A stretch of DNA of 64,000 nucleotides from Microvirga sp. ACRRW (GCF_022346925.1 NZ_JAKRNJ010000009.1:1-64000), one strand, 5' to 3'; shown: positions 8,643 through 17,945, counted from the first letter of the stretch. The notes: generated by a model from the letters alone, not told the origin. Numbers and translations: made by a program.

Positions 8643-10052
8643 ATGCGGCTTCGCCTTCAGCCCGGCATGGTGATCGACGGGTTCACGCTTCGGGAGCATT
8701 TGGGCACCGGCGGCATGGCGCAGATCTGGTCCGTGGAGCGGGAGGATGATCCCACACCTCTGGTGATGAAATTCCCCATGCTCATCGACAGCGACGATCC
8801 GCTTCCCATCGTCTGCTTCGAGACGGAGCAGATGATCATGCCGCGCCTGTCAGGTCCGCATGTTCCGCGCTTCGTGGCGACAGGTCCACTCGATCCGCAG
8901 CCCTATATCGCGATGGAACGCATTCAGGGCGAGTCGCTCAAAGCCCGCCTGTCCGATGTGCCGTTGCCTTGGACTGAAGTGGTGGAGATCGGCGCGAAGG
9001 TGGCCCGTGCATTGCACGATCTCCATCTGCAGAAGGTCATCCATCTCGACGTGAAGCCGAGCAATGTCATGTTCCGCGAGACGGGCGAGGCGGTGCTCGT
9101 CGATTATGGCTTCGCGCGCCACGAGCAATTGCCCGATCTCCTGGCGGAGGAATTCCGCGAGCCCTTCGGCACCACGCCCTATATCGCGCCCGAACAGGTG
9201 CTGGAGGACCGCGCCGATCCCCGCAGCGATCTCTTTGCGCTTGGCGTGATGCTGTATTTCTTCGTCACCGGCGAGCGCCCCTTCGGCACGCCGAAAGGCG
9301 GGCAGATCCGCCGACGCCTGTGGCGCGATCCGGTGCCGCCGCGCGCGAAAAATCCCGATTGCCCGCTCTGGCTGCAGGAGATCATCCTGCGTTGCCTGGA
9401 GGTGGACCCGAACGACCGTTATGCGACGGCGGCACAGCTCGCCCTCGATCTCGAAAATCCGACCCAAGTGAAGCTCACCGAGCGCGCCGAGCGGATCGAG
9501 CGCGACAGCGGCATGAAGACGTTTCGCCGTTGGCTGAAAGCCCGCAAGAAGCAGCCGCTGGAGGCGCCCAACATCGTGGGCCAGCTCGCACGCGCCCCGA
9601 TCATCCTCGCGGCCATCGATCTGACGCCGGGAACCGAGGATCTCGCCGAGGCGCAGCGCGCGCTCATCGCGCGCATTCTCTCCATGGAAGGAGAGGCACG
9701 CGTGGCCTGCGTGAACGTTCTCAAGCTCTCGCGCATCGCCGTGGACGTCCTGGAGGACGAGGAGGGGCGCAGCCTCCACGTGCAGCGCCTCATCCAGCTC
9801 AAGCACTGGGGCGCTTCCCTCGACATCCCGAAGGAGCGGATCACCTACAGCGTGCTGGAAGCGACCGATCCGGCGAACGCCCTCATCGATTACGCGCGCC
9901 ACAACAACGTGGACCACATCGTCATCGGCGCTCGGGCTTCCTCGGCATTTCGGCGCTATCTCGGCAGCGTCTCGTCGCAGGTTGTGGCGGAGGCGCCCTG
10001 CTCGGTGACGGTGGTGCGCACGCCGAAAGACCGCCGGCAAGGGGAGGGGTAA
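8643..10052 (+). CDS. Ser/Thr protein kinase with C-terminal UspA domain
   Basis: The 469-residue protein begins with a eukaryote-like kinase domain (about 12-285): glycine loop GTGGMAQIW (21-29), K43, E60, catalytic loop HLDVKPSN (134-141), DYG (154-156) in place of DFG, and APEQ (182-185). The residue before the catalytic Asp is Leu, so it is a non-RD kinase. After a linker, residues about 315-465 form a universal-stress-protein domain with the nucleotide-binding signature IGARASSAFRRYLGSVS. It has no membrane segment or PASTA repeats. The gene abuts the metallophosphoesterase gene. Confidence 0.92.
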   Translation: MRLRLQPGMVIDGFTLREHLGTGGMAQIWSVEREDDPTPLVMKFPMLIDSDDPLPIVCFETEQMIMPRLSGPHVPRFVATGPLDPQPYIAMERIQGESLKARLSDVPLPWTEVVEIGAKVARALHDLHLQKVIHLDVKPSNVMFRETGEAVLVDYGFARHEQLPDLLAEEFREPFGTTPYIAPEQVLEDRADPRSDLFALGVMLYFFVTGERPFGTPKGGQIRRRLWRDPVPPRAKNPDCPLWLQEIILRCLEVDPNDRYATAAQLALDLENPTQVKLTERAERIERDSGMKTFRRWLKARKKQPLEAPNIVGQLARAPIILAAIDLTPGTEDLAEAQRALIARILSMEGEARVACVNVLKLSRIAVDVLEDEEGRSLHVQRLIQLKHWGASLDIPKERITYSVLEATDPANALIDYARHNNVDHIVIGARASSAFRRYLGSVSSQVVAEAPCSVTVVRTPKDRRQGEG

Positions 10053-10147
10053 TCGAAAACGGAGAGGAACAGGATAATATTGCTGCCTCTGTCGGCTTCT
10101 GGGAGAATACCCTCAGCCCTTTTCTTAGATCAGCGAGTAGGAATGCC

Positions 10148-10636
10148 GTGAAGTCCTTGTTCTTTACCGTTCTAACTTTGACGTCCTTGCTGAGCCAAGC
10201 TCACGCTGCGGAATCCAGGTATCAATGGTCAACCCATGAGAATGCCGAGCAAACCTGGGGGCTGAGTTATGCCCATCGTGACAGTGATGTCGGTCTTCTC
10301 TGGATCTGGTGTAAGGCAACAACCGGCGAGATTACGGTTGCTCCAGGACTTGCAACTTCCGGGATAAAGGATGGAGAGCGGGGCGTAATCGTCCTAACAG
10401 CATCAGCCAAGGAAATCAGGATTGAGGGTGAGGCCAGCTTCAGTGAAGCGAGCGAAGAGATAGAAATCAGCGCATCCCTTCCGCATCCTCAGAGACTTAC
10501 GGCCGCTTTTGAGAGGCGCGGCCCTCTCAGGATTAAGGTTCCAGGCAATCAAACGACGATCCCGCTTGATAGTAAGGCTCAAAGCGCCTTTAGGGCTTTT
10601 GCTAGGCGCTGCCCGTCCTTGAAGCCCTCCACCTAA
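10148..10636 (+). CDS. small exported protein of unknown function
   Basis: Unrecognised, 162 aa from the GTG at 10148, which gives a good signal peptide (VKSLFFTVLTLTSLLSQAHA). The mature part has a few Cys residues (IWCKA, RRCPS) and a mixed polar composition with no known motif. Its base composition is visibly less GC-rich than its neighbours, with many A- or T-ending codons, which may mark later acquisition. No partner is evident; leuB follows after 86 bases. Confidence 0.6.
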   Translation: MKSLFFTVLTLTSLLSQAHAAESRYQWSTHENAEQTWGLSYAHRDSDVGLLWIWCKATTGEITVAPGLATSGIKDGERGVIVLTASAKEIRIEGEASFSEASEEIEISASLPHPQRLTAAFERRGPLRIKVPGNQTTIPLDSKAQSAFRAFARRCPSLKPST

Positions 10637-10722
10637 CGGCGAACGCATCACACCCTTGCCAAGCGGCCCGTTCGGCTTTTTAAGAGCCGGACAACATTTC
10701 CGCACAACAAGGGACCGCTCCC

Positions 10723-11829
10723 ATGGCAACGCACAAGCTTCTCCTTCTCCCCGGCGACGGTATCGGCCCGGAGGTCATGCGCGAGGTCGAGAAGATCGTG
10801 GGCTGGTTCCGCAAGCACGGAATCGGCTTCGAGACCGAGACGGACCTCGTCGGCGGCTCGGCCTATGACGCCCACGGCAAGGCCATCTCGGAAGAGGCCA
10901 TGGGCCGGGCCCAGGAAGCCGACGCGGTGCTGTTCGGCGCGGTCGGCGGCCCGAAATGGGACGGCGTTCCTTACGACGTGCGCCCCGAGGCCGGCCTCTT
11001 GCGCCTGCGCAAGGATCTCGGCCTCTTCGCCAATCTTCGCCCCGCCATTTGCTATCCGGCGCTCGCCGATGCCTCGTCGCTCAAGCGTGAGATCGTGGAA
11101 GGCCTCGACATCGTGATCGTGCGCGAGCTCACCGGCGGCGTCTATTTCGGTGAGCCGAAGGAACTGGTGACGCTGGAGAACGGCCAGCAGCGCGCCGTCG
11201 ACACGCAGGTCTACACGACGGGTGAGATCGAGCGCATCGCCCGCGTCGCCTTCGATCTGGCCAAGAAGCGCCGCAACAAGGTGTCCTCGTCCGAGAAGAT
11301 GAACGTGATGAAGACCGGCGTGTTGTGGCGCCAGGTAGTCTCACGCATCGGCAAGTCGGAATTCGCGGATGTGGAGCTGGAGCATGTGCTCGCCGACAAC
11401 TGCGCCATGCAGCTCGTGAAGAACCCGAAGCAGTTCGACGTGATCGTCACCGACAACCTCTTCGGCGACATCCTCTCCGACATCGCCGCCATGCTCACCG
11501 GCTCGCTTGGCATGCTGCCGTCCGCATCGCTTGGCGCGGAAGATGCCAAGACCGGCAAGCGTAAGGCACTCTACGAGCCCGTGCATGGCTCGGCACCCGA
11601 CATCGCGGGCAAGGGGCTCGCGAACCCCATCGCCATGATCGGCTCCTTCGGCATGGCGCTTCGCTATTCCTTCGGCCTGATCGAGGAAGCGGATCGTCTG
11701 GAGAAGGCGATTGCCAATGTGCTCGCCTCCGGCACACGCACCAAGGACATCGCGGCTCCGGGAGCGAATGCGGTCGGCACGCAGGATGTGGGCGATGCCA
11801 TCGTGAAGGAGCTGGAGGCTCTGGCTTAA
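10723..11829 (+). CDS. leuB: 3-isopropylmalate dehydrogenase
   Basis: LeuB oxidises and decarboxylates 3-isopropylmalate with NAD to 2-ketoisocaproate. The 368-residue product shows [12 protein letters not shown] at the N-terminus, the substrate-loop arginines in [25 protein letters not shown], the metal-binding [10 protein letters not shown] and the NAD-site [10 protein letters not shown]. All are diagnostic. It completes leuCDB in this window; leuA is not present. Confidence 0.97.
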   Translation: MATHKLLLLPGDGIGPEVMREVEKIVGWFRKHGIGFETETDLVGGSAYDAHGKAISEEAMGRAQEADAVLFGAVGGPKWDGVPYDVRPEAGLLRLRKDLGLFANLRPAICYPALADASSLKREIVEGLDIVIVRELTGGVYFGEPKELVTLENGQQRAVDTQVYTTGEIERIARVAFDLAKKRRNKVSSSEKMNVMKTGVLWRQVVSRIGKSEFADVELEHVLADNCAMQLVKNPKQFDVIVTDNLFGDILSDIAAMLTGSLGMLPSASLGAEDAKTGKRKALYEPVHGSAPDIAGKGLANPIAMIGSFGMALRYSFGLIEEADRLEKAIANVLASGTRTKDIAAPGANAVGTQDVGDAIVKELEALA

Positions 11830-11853
11830 CGCCTAGGCACACCGCCAAACATG

Positions 11854-11883
11854 CAAAAGCCCCGGGCCAGTCCGGGGCTTTTG
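11854..11883. terminator. bidirectional terminator after leuB
   Basis: CAAAAGCCCCG (11854-11864) pairs with CGGGGCTTTTG (11873-11883). T-rich flanks on each strand allow it to end leuB and the convergent gene at 11895-12242. Confidence 0.8.
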
Positions 11884-11894
11884 TCTACGCGGGA

Positions 11895-12242
11895 CTATCG
11901 AATCAAGCCGGTTGCCTCGACATCCGGAACGCCGAAGGTCGGGAAGGGGTTGCGCGCACCAACGAAGGGTCCGTTGGTGATCGGATCGGGCAGGTTGCCG
12001 CCGCCGTTGAAGCGCTCATTGTTCTGCATGTAGGGCGGGCTGCTCAGATAAGATTGCGCCTGCCCATAACCCGTATAGCCGGGATTGATCGATCCTGGCT
12101 CCACGACGTTGCCGGGGTCGAGAAAGCTTCGGGGTTGCACACGGAAGGTAAGAGGGCGATCCTGAGCCTGCGCTTCGGCTGCCACGGAGAAAGCGCCGAG
12201 AGCTGCAAGCACACCCAGACCGATCATGGTGAAGCGGCGCAT
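11895..12242 (-). CDS. small exported protein of unknown function
   Basis: Unrecognised, 115 aa. I chose the start MRRFTMIGLG because it is preceded by a GGAG ribosome binding site and gives a signal peptide that ends around AEAQAQ; a longer frame reaches 12344. The mature part is rich in Pro, Gly, Asn and Tyr (GYTGYGQAQSYL, NERFNGGGNLPDP) and probably poorly structured. Such PG/NY-rich exported proteins are frequent in this order and mostly uncharacterised. Confidence 0.7.
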   Translation of the reverse strand: MRRFTMIGLGVLAALGAFSVAAEAQAQDRPLTFRVQPRSFLDPGNVVEPGSINPGYTGYGQAQSYLSSPPYMQNNERFNGGGNLPDPITNGPFVGARNPFPTFGVPDVEATGLIR

Positions 12243-12376
12243 TGTGCAAATCTCCAGAATGGGCGCTAGCGGGCTTGCTGCGCCGTCATGAAAAAATTCA
12301 ACACTGTCAGAACAAGCCGGGCTGACTAAAATTGGTTCCTTCACATTGAAGGCTTCGCCTTAAGAGTAAGCAGGGC

Positions 12377-13492
12377 ATGCAGGATCGAATGAACGAGCTT
12401 GGACTGTTCGGAAAAGACCGTCTCACAATGCTGGGCGAAACGCCCCTCGTGGCCGAGACGCCGGAAGCCATGCTCGACGATGAGACGACGCCGATCGCGC
12501 GCTTCTTCATTCGCAACAACGGCCTTCTTCCCGAGCGGATCGACGATCCGGAAGCATGGCGCTTCATCATCGACGGAGAGGTGGACCGCCCGCTCGATCT
12601 GTCGCTGGCCGATCTGAAGAGCCGCTTTTCCGCAAAGACTTACCGCATGGTGCTCGAGTGCGGCGGCAACGGGCGCGCGTTCTTCGAGCCGAAGGCCGAG
12701 GGCAATCCCTGGACGCATGGCGGCGCGGGCTGCGCGGAATGGACAGGCGTGTCGTTGGGCGACGTCCTGCGCGAGGCAGGCCTGAAACCGACCGCACGTT
12801 TTACCGGCCATTTCGGAGCCGATCCCGACAAGACAGGCAGCTTCGAGAAACAGGCCATGTCGCGTGGAGTACCCATCGCGAAAGCGTTGGAAGAGCATAC
12901 GCTGCTCGTCTGGGCCATGAACGGAGAACCCCTGCCGTTCATCCATGGCGGCCCCTTGCGCCTGATCGTGCCGGGCTGGCCGGGATCGCTCAGTCAGAAA
13001 TGGCTGAAACGGATCTGGATCCGCGACCGGGAACATGACGGCCCCGGCATGACCGACCTGTCCTACCGCGTGCCAATTTATCCGATCAGGCCCGGCTCCG
13101 ATGGACGGAACGTGGAAACGCGCATTCTGGAATCGATGCCGGTGCGCAGCATCGTCACGGCACCGGCCGATGGTTCACGTTGCCCGGCCGGCACGCGAAC
13201 TATCACGGTGCGCGGCGCGGCCTGGGCGGGGGACGACGTGATCACGAAGGTCGATTGCTCCATCGACGGCGGCTCGACCTGGGTCTCGGCGCAGATGACG
13301 CCACCGCGCAACCGCTACGATTGGGTGCGCTGGAGCGCGACCCTCACGCTGCCGGGAGACGGCTATTACGAGATCATTTCCCGCGCGACCGACTCGCAGG
13401 GGCGCGCGCAGCCGTTCCATGCGGCGAACTGGAATCCGAACGGCTACGGGTGCAACGTCATGCACCGGGTCGCGGTTACGGTCGGTGATTAG
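12377..13492 (+). CDS. sulfite-oxidase-fold molybdopterin enzyme
   Basis: The 371-residue protein has the sulfite oxidase molybdopterin domain (about 35-245), with the Mo-coordinating C95 in LECGGNGR, the HGGPLRLIVPGWPG stretch, and a C-terminal Mo-oxidoreductase dimerisation domain (Ig-like, about 255-370, DCSIDGGSTW). It should oxidise sulfite or a related S or N compound. There is no twin-arginine or Sec signal and no heme domain, unlike SorA or SoxC, so it appears cytosolic with an unknown electron acceptor. No cytochrome gene is adjacent. Its 3' end overlaps the convergent gene by 17 bases. Confidence 0.88.
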   Translation: MQDRMNELGLFGKDRLTMLGETPLVAETPEAMLDDETTPIARFFIRNNGLLPERIDDPEAWRFIIDGEVDRPLDLSLADLKSRFSAKTYRMVLECGGNGRAFFEPKAEGNPWTHGGAGCAEWTGVSLGDVLREAGLKPTARFTGHFGADPDKTGSFEKQAMSRGVPIAKALEEHTLLVWAMNGEPLPFIHGGPLRLIVPGWPGSLSQKWLKRIWIRDREHDGPGMTDLSYRVPIYPIRPGSDGRNVETRILESMPVRSIVTAPADGSRCPAGTRTITVRGAAWAGDDVITKVDCSIDGGSTWVSAQMTPPRNRYDWVRWSATLTLPGDGYYEIISRATDSQGRAQPFHAANWNPNGYGCNVMHRVAVTVGD

Positions 13493-14267
13493 CCTTACCG
13501 CCAATCGACGCCGTACGAGCGCTCGGTCCGCAGGCTTCCGTACGGCTTCTCTCGGCCCGCGCGAACAGGGCTTTCAGGGATGGGCTGCCCACATGACTAA
13601 GCGCGATGCCGTCGATGAAGCAGGCCAGCTGCGCATCGTCCATCGCGGCGTCCGTGCCGCACAACCAGCCCTGGAAGCCGAAGCCGGAATCCCGGTCCGC
13701 GAAGCGGAAGGTCTGGCAATCCTGCTCAGCCTTGCCGACGAGGGTCATGGCGGCGGCCTCGATGGGGCCGAACTTGGTGACGATCATCCGGCTCTGCGCA
13801 TTGCGCGAGACCGCAAGTCCCGCTTCGGCAGCACGGCGCACGATGTCGACGAAGAAGCTGCGGGGGGGCTCGGTAGAGCCCTGAATCAGGGTCAGCCGCG
13901 CATGGCGCACCTCTCCGAATTGGCCGAGGGTGAGAGTGTCCTCCCGTGCGCCGCTGGTATGCTGTCGCGCTTCGACGTTCGGGGTGCCGGCGGCCTTCTC
14001 GATGGCATAGACGGCAGGCGTCGCGGCAACCGGGCGCCAGATGGGAGCCGGTGCGATCAGGACGGAGGAGGGGACGCTCATGGAGGCGGAAATCACCTGC
14101 GCCTCGTCCTGCTTGTGCCGGGCGAAATAGACCAATCCTCCGATGAACAGGGAGGACATGAGGATCATGCGGAACCAGCGCACGGGCTTCTTGCGCGCGC
14201 GACGGGCCGGGCGCTCGTCGAAGAACGCCTCGTCCTCATCCCATGCAGGATAGCCAGCCCGTGCCAT
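13476..14267 (-). CDS. membrane-anchored protein of unknown function
   Basis: Unrecognised, 263 aa. An acidic then basic N-terminus (DEDEAFFDERPARRARKK) leads into one membrane segment (about 34-48, MILMSSLFIGGLVYFA), leaving about 210 residues in the periplasm. The exported part has cysteines in AEQDCQTF, GWLCGTD and QLACFID that could form disulfides. It converges on and overlaps the sulfite-oxidase-like gene by 17 bases, which may give antisense coupling but does not itself suggest a shared role. Confidence 0.75.
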   Translation of the reverse strand: MARAGYPAWDEDEAFFDERPARRARKKPVRWFRMILMSSLFIGGLVYFARHKQDEAQVISASMSVPSSVLIAPAPIWRPVAATPAVYAIEKAAGTPNVEARQHTSGAREDTLTLGQFGEVRHARLTLIQGSTEPPRSFFVDIVRRAAEAGLAVSRNAQSRMIVTKFGPIEAAAMTLVGKAEQDCQTFRFADRDSGFGFQGWLCGTDAAMDDAQLACFIDGIALSHVGSPSLKALFARAERSRTEACGPSARTASIGGKANHRP

Positions 14268-14659
14268 GTCGCTTCACCACATCCTTCGGTCAGGTTGTCA
14301 TGGGCATGTTCTAGCGTAGCAGCGGCGGAGCCTCGAAAGGTTTTGCTAAGCGCGGTAAACGAAAGGTTATTGCTCAGCTTCTCCGTTAATCGTCGCATTC
14401 TTGCAGAGAGTGCTTGACGAGGACGTGGCTTTGGTGTGTTGCTCAAACCATCGAAGCCCGATCCGGGCTTGCGAATGGACGAAGGCAAATGGCGCTGCTC
14501 CCTTACACGACGAGCAAAACGAAAACCGCCACGACGGCCGTGAAAACGACGGCCGAATAAGCCTCGTCGTCCCCGGTTCTCTCTCCCCACGGGGCGAGAG
14601 GCGACACCCGAACAGGGTCTTTTTTATCTCCCGGGGAGAACGACAACAGGAGAAGTCCA
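14268..14659. other. gene-free region upstream of asd
   Basis: I see no convincing gene in these 392 bases. They hold a TTGACG hexamer at 14414, a perfect hairpin AAGCCCG-ATC-CGGGCTT at 14454-14470 and a short CTCTCCCC-AC-GGGGCGAGAG palindrome at about 14580-14600 that resembles the core of the dispersed palindromic element. The asd promoter and leader probably lie here. Confidence 0.5.
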
Positions 14660-15691
14660 ATGGGTTACAAGATCGCCGTCGTGGGTGCGACCGGCAATGT
14701 GGGCCGCGAGATGCTGAGCATCCTGGCCGAGCGCGCTTTCCCGGCCGATGAGGTGGTGGCGCTGGCCTCCCGCCGCAGCCAGGGCACGGAAGTCTCCTAC
14801 GGCGACAAGACCCTGAAGACGAAGACTCTCGATACGTATGATTTCTCCGATGTCGATCTCTGCCTCATGTCGGCGGGCGGCGAGGTGTCGAAGGAATGGT
14901 CGCCCAAGATCGCGGCGCAAGGCGCGGTGGTGATCGATAATTCCTCCGCCTGGCGCTATGATCCGGAGGTGCCGCTGGTGGTGCCGGAGGTGAATGCCGA
15001 GGCCCTGCGCGACATCAAGAAGGGCATCATCGCGAACCCTAACTGCTCCACGGCGCAGCTCGTGGTGGCTTTGAAGCCGCTCCATGACGCCGCCACCATC
15101 AAGCGCGTGGTCGTCGCCACCTACCAGTCGGTGTCCGGCGCGGGCAAGGACGGCATGGACGAGCTCGACCGCCAGACCAAGGCGCTCTACTCGCTGCAGG
15201 ACGTGCAGGAGAAGAAGTTCCCCAAGCGCATCGCCTTCAACCTGATCCCGCACATCGATGTGTTCATGGAGGACGGGTACACGAAGGAAGAGTGGAAGAT
15301 GATGGCCGAGACGAAGAAGATTCTCGACCCGAAGATCAAGCTCACCGCAACTTGCGTGCGCGTGCCAGTCTTCATCAGCCATTCGGAAGCGGTGAACGTG
15401 GAATTCGAGAAGCCGATCACGGCGGACGAAGCCCGCGACATCCTGCGCTCGTCGCCCGGCATCATGGTGATCGATAAGCGCGAGCCCGGCGGCTACATCA
15501 CACCTCACGAGGCAGCCGGCGAGGACGCCACCTACATCTCCCGCATCCGCGAGGACATCACGGTCGAGAACGGCCTGTCCTTCTGGTGCGTCTCCGACAA
15601 CCTGCGCAAGGGCGCTGCGCTGAACGCGATCCAGATCGCGGAAGCCATGGCCAATCGCGGCCTGCTGAAGGCGAAGAAGCAGGCGGCTTAA
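14660..15691 (+). CDS. asd: aspartate-semialdehyde dehydrogenase
   Basis: Asd reduces aspartyl-phosphate with NADPH to aspartate semialdehyde, the branch point to lysine/diaminopimelate, threonine and methionine. The 343-residue product has the Rossmann motif VGATGNVGREML (8-19), the catalytic Cys in NPNCSTAQL, and substrate-site residues around YQSVSGAGKDGMDEL. An AGGAG ribosome binding site precedes the ATG. It is monocistronic here and ends in a strong terminator. Confidence 0.96.
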   Translation: MGYKIAVVGATGNVGREMLSILAERAFPADEVVALASRRSQGTEVSYGDKTLKTKTLDTYDFSDVDLCLMSAGGEVSKEWSPKIAAQGAVVIDNSSAWRYDPEVPLVVPEVNAEALRDIKKGIIANPNCSTAQLVVALKPLHDAATIKRVVVATYQSVSGAGKDGMDELDRQTKALYSLQDVQEKKFPKRIAFNLIPHIDVFMEDGYTKEEWKMMAETKKILDPKIKLTATCVRVPVFISHSEAVNVEFEKPITADEARDILRSSPGIMVIDKREPGGYITPHEAAGEDATYISRIREDITVENGLSFWCVSDNLRKGAALNAIQIAEAMANRGLLKAKKQAA

Positions 15692-15712
15692 ACGCCATTG
15701 CTTTCGAGAACG

Positions 15713-15742
15713 GAAAAGGCCGCCTTCGGGCGGCCTTTTTGT
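15713..15742. terminator. bidirectional terminator between asd and the sensor kinase
   Basis: AAAGGCCGCC pairs with GGCGGCCTTT around a TTCG-type loop, followed by TTTTTGTTT on the plus strand and TTTTCC on the minus strand. It separates two convergent genes. Confidence 0.8.
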
Positions 15743-15780
15743 TTCGCGAACCTCTGTGAGCCAGATTTTGAAAGGTGGAG

Positions 15781-17277
15781 CTAAGCCTGCTCCTCAGGGA
15801 TGGCGAGCGGCGCGTCGATGGTGCACACGACGCCGTTTGTCGCGAACTCGATCCTTGCCTCTCCGGCAAGCTGGCCTTGCGCGAGGCTGCGCTCGACGAG
15901 CCTCGTGCCGAAACCGCGACGGGAGGGCGGCACAACGGACGGCCCGTCCTTCTCCTCCCATTTCAGCAGAAGATGCGGCACCTCCCGCGTGTGGTCCACA
16001 TGCCAGGTGATCTGGACGGTGCCCGATTCGTTCGACAGGGAGCCGTACTTGACCGCGTTGGTGGCGAGTTCCTGAAGTGCCATGGCGAGGGCAAGCGTGA
16101 TGTTGGGCGGCAGCCTGACTTCGTCGCCATGACAATGGATGCGGTTATGGGCGATGTTCTGGAAAGGCTGCATCGCTTGGCCGACAACCTCCCTGATCCA
16201 CGCTCCGTCCCAGTTCTCACGGGTAAGCACGTCATGGGCGCGCGAGAGCGCAAACAGGCGCGACTCGATGGCCTCCTGAGCGGCCTGCATGGAGCCTGCC
16301 GTGCGCAGGGTCTGGGACGTAATGGATTGCACCGTCGCGAGGGTGTTCTTGACGCGATGATTGAGTTCGTTGAGCAGAAGCAGCTGATGCTCCTCCGAAC
16401 GGACGCGCTCGGTGACGTCGCTGCCCTCCGCGAAGATGCCCGTGACCCGCCCTTCGCCATCGCGGATCGGTTGAAAGACGAAATCGAGGAAGCGCTGCTC
16501 CGGCTCCTGAGAGGAGTTTCGGTTCAGATAGACCGAGATGGCGCGGCCGACATAGGTTTCCTGCGTCTCGTAGACATGAGTCAGCAGCTTGTCGAAGCCC
16601 TGGGAGCCAATCTCGGGCAAAGCCTCCAGGAGCGGCTTGCCGATGATGTCGCGCCGGCCGACCAGCTGGTAATAGGCTTCGTTGACAAGCTCGAACACGT
16701 GGTCGGGCCCATTCCAGATCACCATGAACCCCGGCGCTTGATGGAAGAGTTCGCGCAGGCGATCCTTCTCGGCCTTGATACGCCGCTCGGCCTGCACCCG
16801 CTCCGTCGTTTCCACGACGATGGCGAGAACGCCGCCGGGCTTGCCGGTCTCGTCGATGACAGGGCTGTAATCCAGGTTCATCCAGACCTGTTCGGGAACG
16901 TTGTTGCGGTGAAGCGTGAGTTCCTGGTCCTGGTAGGAGAGCGTGCCGCCCGCCATGCCGACGCGCATCACATGGGCGTTGAAATCGGCCACTTCCGCCC
17001 AGCCTTCCAGAACCTTGGAGCCGAGCAGGCGCGGATGCCGCCCGCCGGCGAAAACCGTATAGGCGTCGTTGTAGATCATAATGCCGTCCGGCCCCCAGAG
17101 GAGGACCATGGGGATCGGCGAGCGCAGCATGATGCTGATGGTGGTTCTCAGGCTCTGGGGCCACATCTCCATGGATCCGATGGAGGTCGCCGCCCAATCG
17201 AACTTTTCCATGAGGGCCGACATCTCCCCGCCGCCTGCGAGGAAATCGGCGGGTGCCGTTCTCAGGTTACCGTGCAC
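15781..17277 (-). CDS. PAS-PAS HWE-family sensor histidine kinase
   Basis: The 498-residue protein has no membrane segments, so it senses a cytosolic signal. Two PAS domains (about 45-165 and 175-290) precede an HWE/HisKA_2 dimerisation region with the phospho-acceptor H307 in LNHRVKNTLATVQS. An ATPase domain follows with the N box ELATNAVKYG and G box GFGTRLVERS. HWE kinases are typical of Hyphomicrobiales. The LOV cysteine motif is absent, so blue-light sensing is unlikely. No response regulator gene is adjacent; it is an orphan kinase, perhaps feeding the general stress response. Confidence 0.9.
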   Translation of the reverse strand: MHGNLRTAPADFLAGGGEMSALMEKFDWAATSIGSMEMWPQSLRTTISIMLRSPIPMVLLWGPDGIMIYNDAYTVFAGGRHPRLLGSKVLEGWAEVADFNAHVMRVGMAGGTLSYQDQELTLHRNNVPEQVWMNLDYSPVIDETGKPGGVLAIVVETTERVQAERRIKAEKDRLRELFHQAPGFMVIWNGPDHVFELVNEAYYQLVGRRDIIGKPLLEALPEIGSQGFDKLLTHVYETQETYVGRAISVYLNRNSSQEPEQRFLDFVFQPIRDGEGRVTGIFAEGSDVTERVRSEEHQLLLLNELNHRVKNTLATVQSITSQTLRTAGSMQAAQEAIESRLFALSRAHDVLTRENWDGAWIREVVGQAMQPFQNIAHNRIHCHGDEVRLPPNITLALAMALQELATNAVKYGSLSNESGTVQITWHVDHTREVPHLLLKWEEKDGPSVVPPSRRGFGTRLVERSLAQGQLAGEARIEFATNGVVCTIDAPLAIPEEQA

Positions 17278-17495
17278 GGGTGCCGTTCCGGATGAAGATG
17301 AGGCGCCCTTGGCAATGGAGGCCGGGACGTCCCAGCTTGGTATCCGGAATGATCATGAATGTCGTTTCATCGTGCGCGGTGGTGGCAGCGGCTCGAGGGG
17401 CATCCTGAAGTCGGCAGCCTTGCTGAACATAAATAGACAACGCGCAGAACGCGACAATTGCCCCCGAGGCTTTACGACAGGCGGCCGCAAGGGTC

Positions 17496-17945
17496 TCAGG
17501 GTTGGGGAATTCCTTCGAGAATGCGCGCGAGGTCTTCCGGGTAGACGATGTCCGAAGTCGTCTTCAAATCCTCCAGGGACCACCATGCGTGTTCGGCCAT
17601 AACCTCGATTTCGTCTTCGGTCCGGCCGGCGCTGGAAATCAAGGCATCGCTTACGCGGACCACAAAGAACTGCTCCTGCGCCTCCACATGCTCGCCATCG
17701 GGCAATTGAAGGGTGAAGCTCTTCTCAGCAATCTGCGGTCCCACCGCATCGACAACGATGCCAGTTTCTTCAAGAAGCTCCCGGCGCGCGGCATCGCGAA
17801 AAGTCTCGCCGTCCTCCACGCCGCCTCCGGGCGTCGCCCAATAGGCACGGCCCGCCAGGGCGCCTTTCGTGTGCCGGAAGCGGAACAGTAAAATCCGTTT
17901 CTGCCGGTCAAGAACGATGAGGCGGGCCGAAGGACGCTTGCGCAT
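17496..17945 (-). CDS. NUDIX hydrolase
   Basis: A 149-residue hydrolase of nucleoside diphosphates linked to another moiety. The Nudix box is intact: GGVEDGETFRDAARRELLEE followed by TGI, matching GX5EX7REUXEEXGU. The N-terminus is basic and the length is that of a minimal Nudix domain. Substrate cannot be assigned. It starts 3 bases after the carbonic anhydrase stop on the same strand, so the two are co-transcribed. Confidence 0.9.
   Translation of the reverse strand: MRKRPSARLIVLDRQKRILLFRFRHTKGALAGRAYWATPGGGVEDGETFRDAARRELLEETGIVVDAVGPQIAEKSFTLQLPDGEHVEAQEQFFVVRVSDALISSAGRTEDEIEVMAEHAWWSLEDLKTTSDIVYPEDLARILEGIPQP

Noticed and set aside
14401..14751. Open frame (116 aa) running from the asd leader into asd
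   Set aside because: No recognisable domain, poor start context, and it runs into the asd coding sequence in another frame; treated as non-coding.
15775..17295. A 506-residue plus-strand open frame opposite the sensor kinase
   Set aside because: Composition typical of a high-GC antisense frame. The minus strand holds the complete PAS-HWE kinase with H, N and G boxes.
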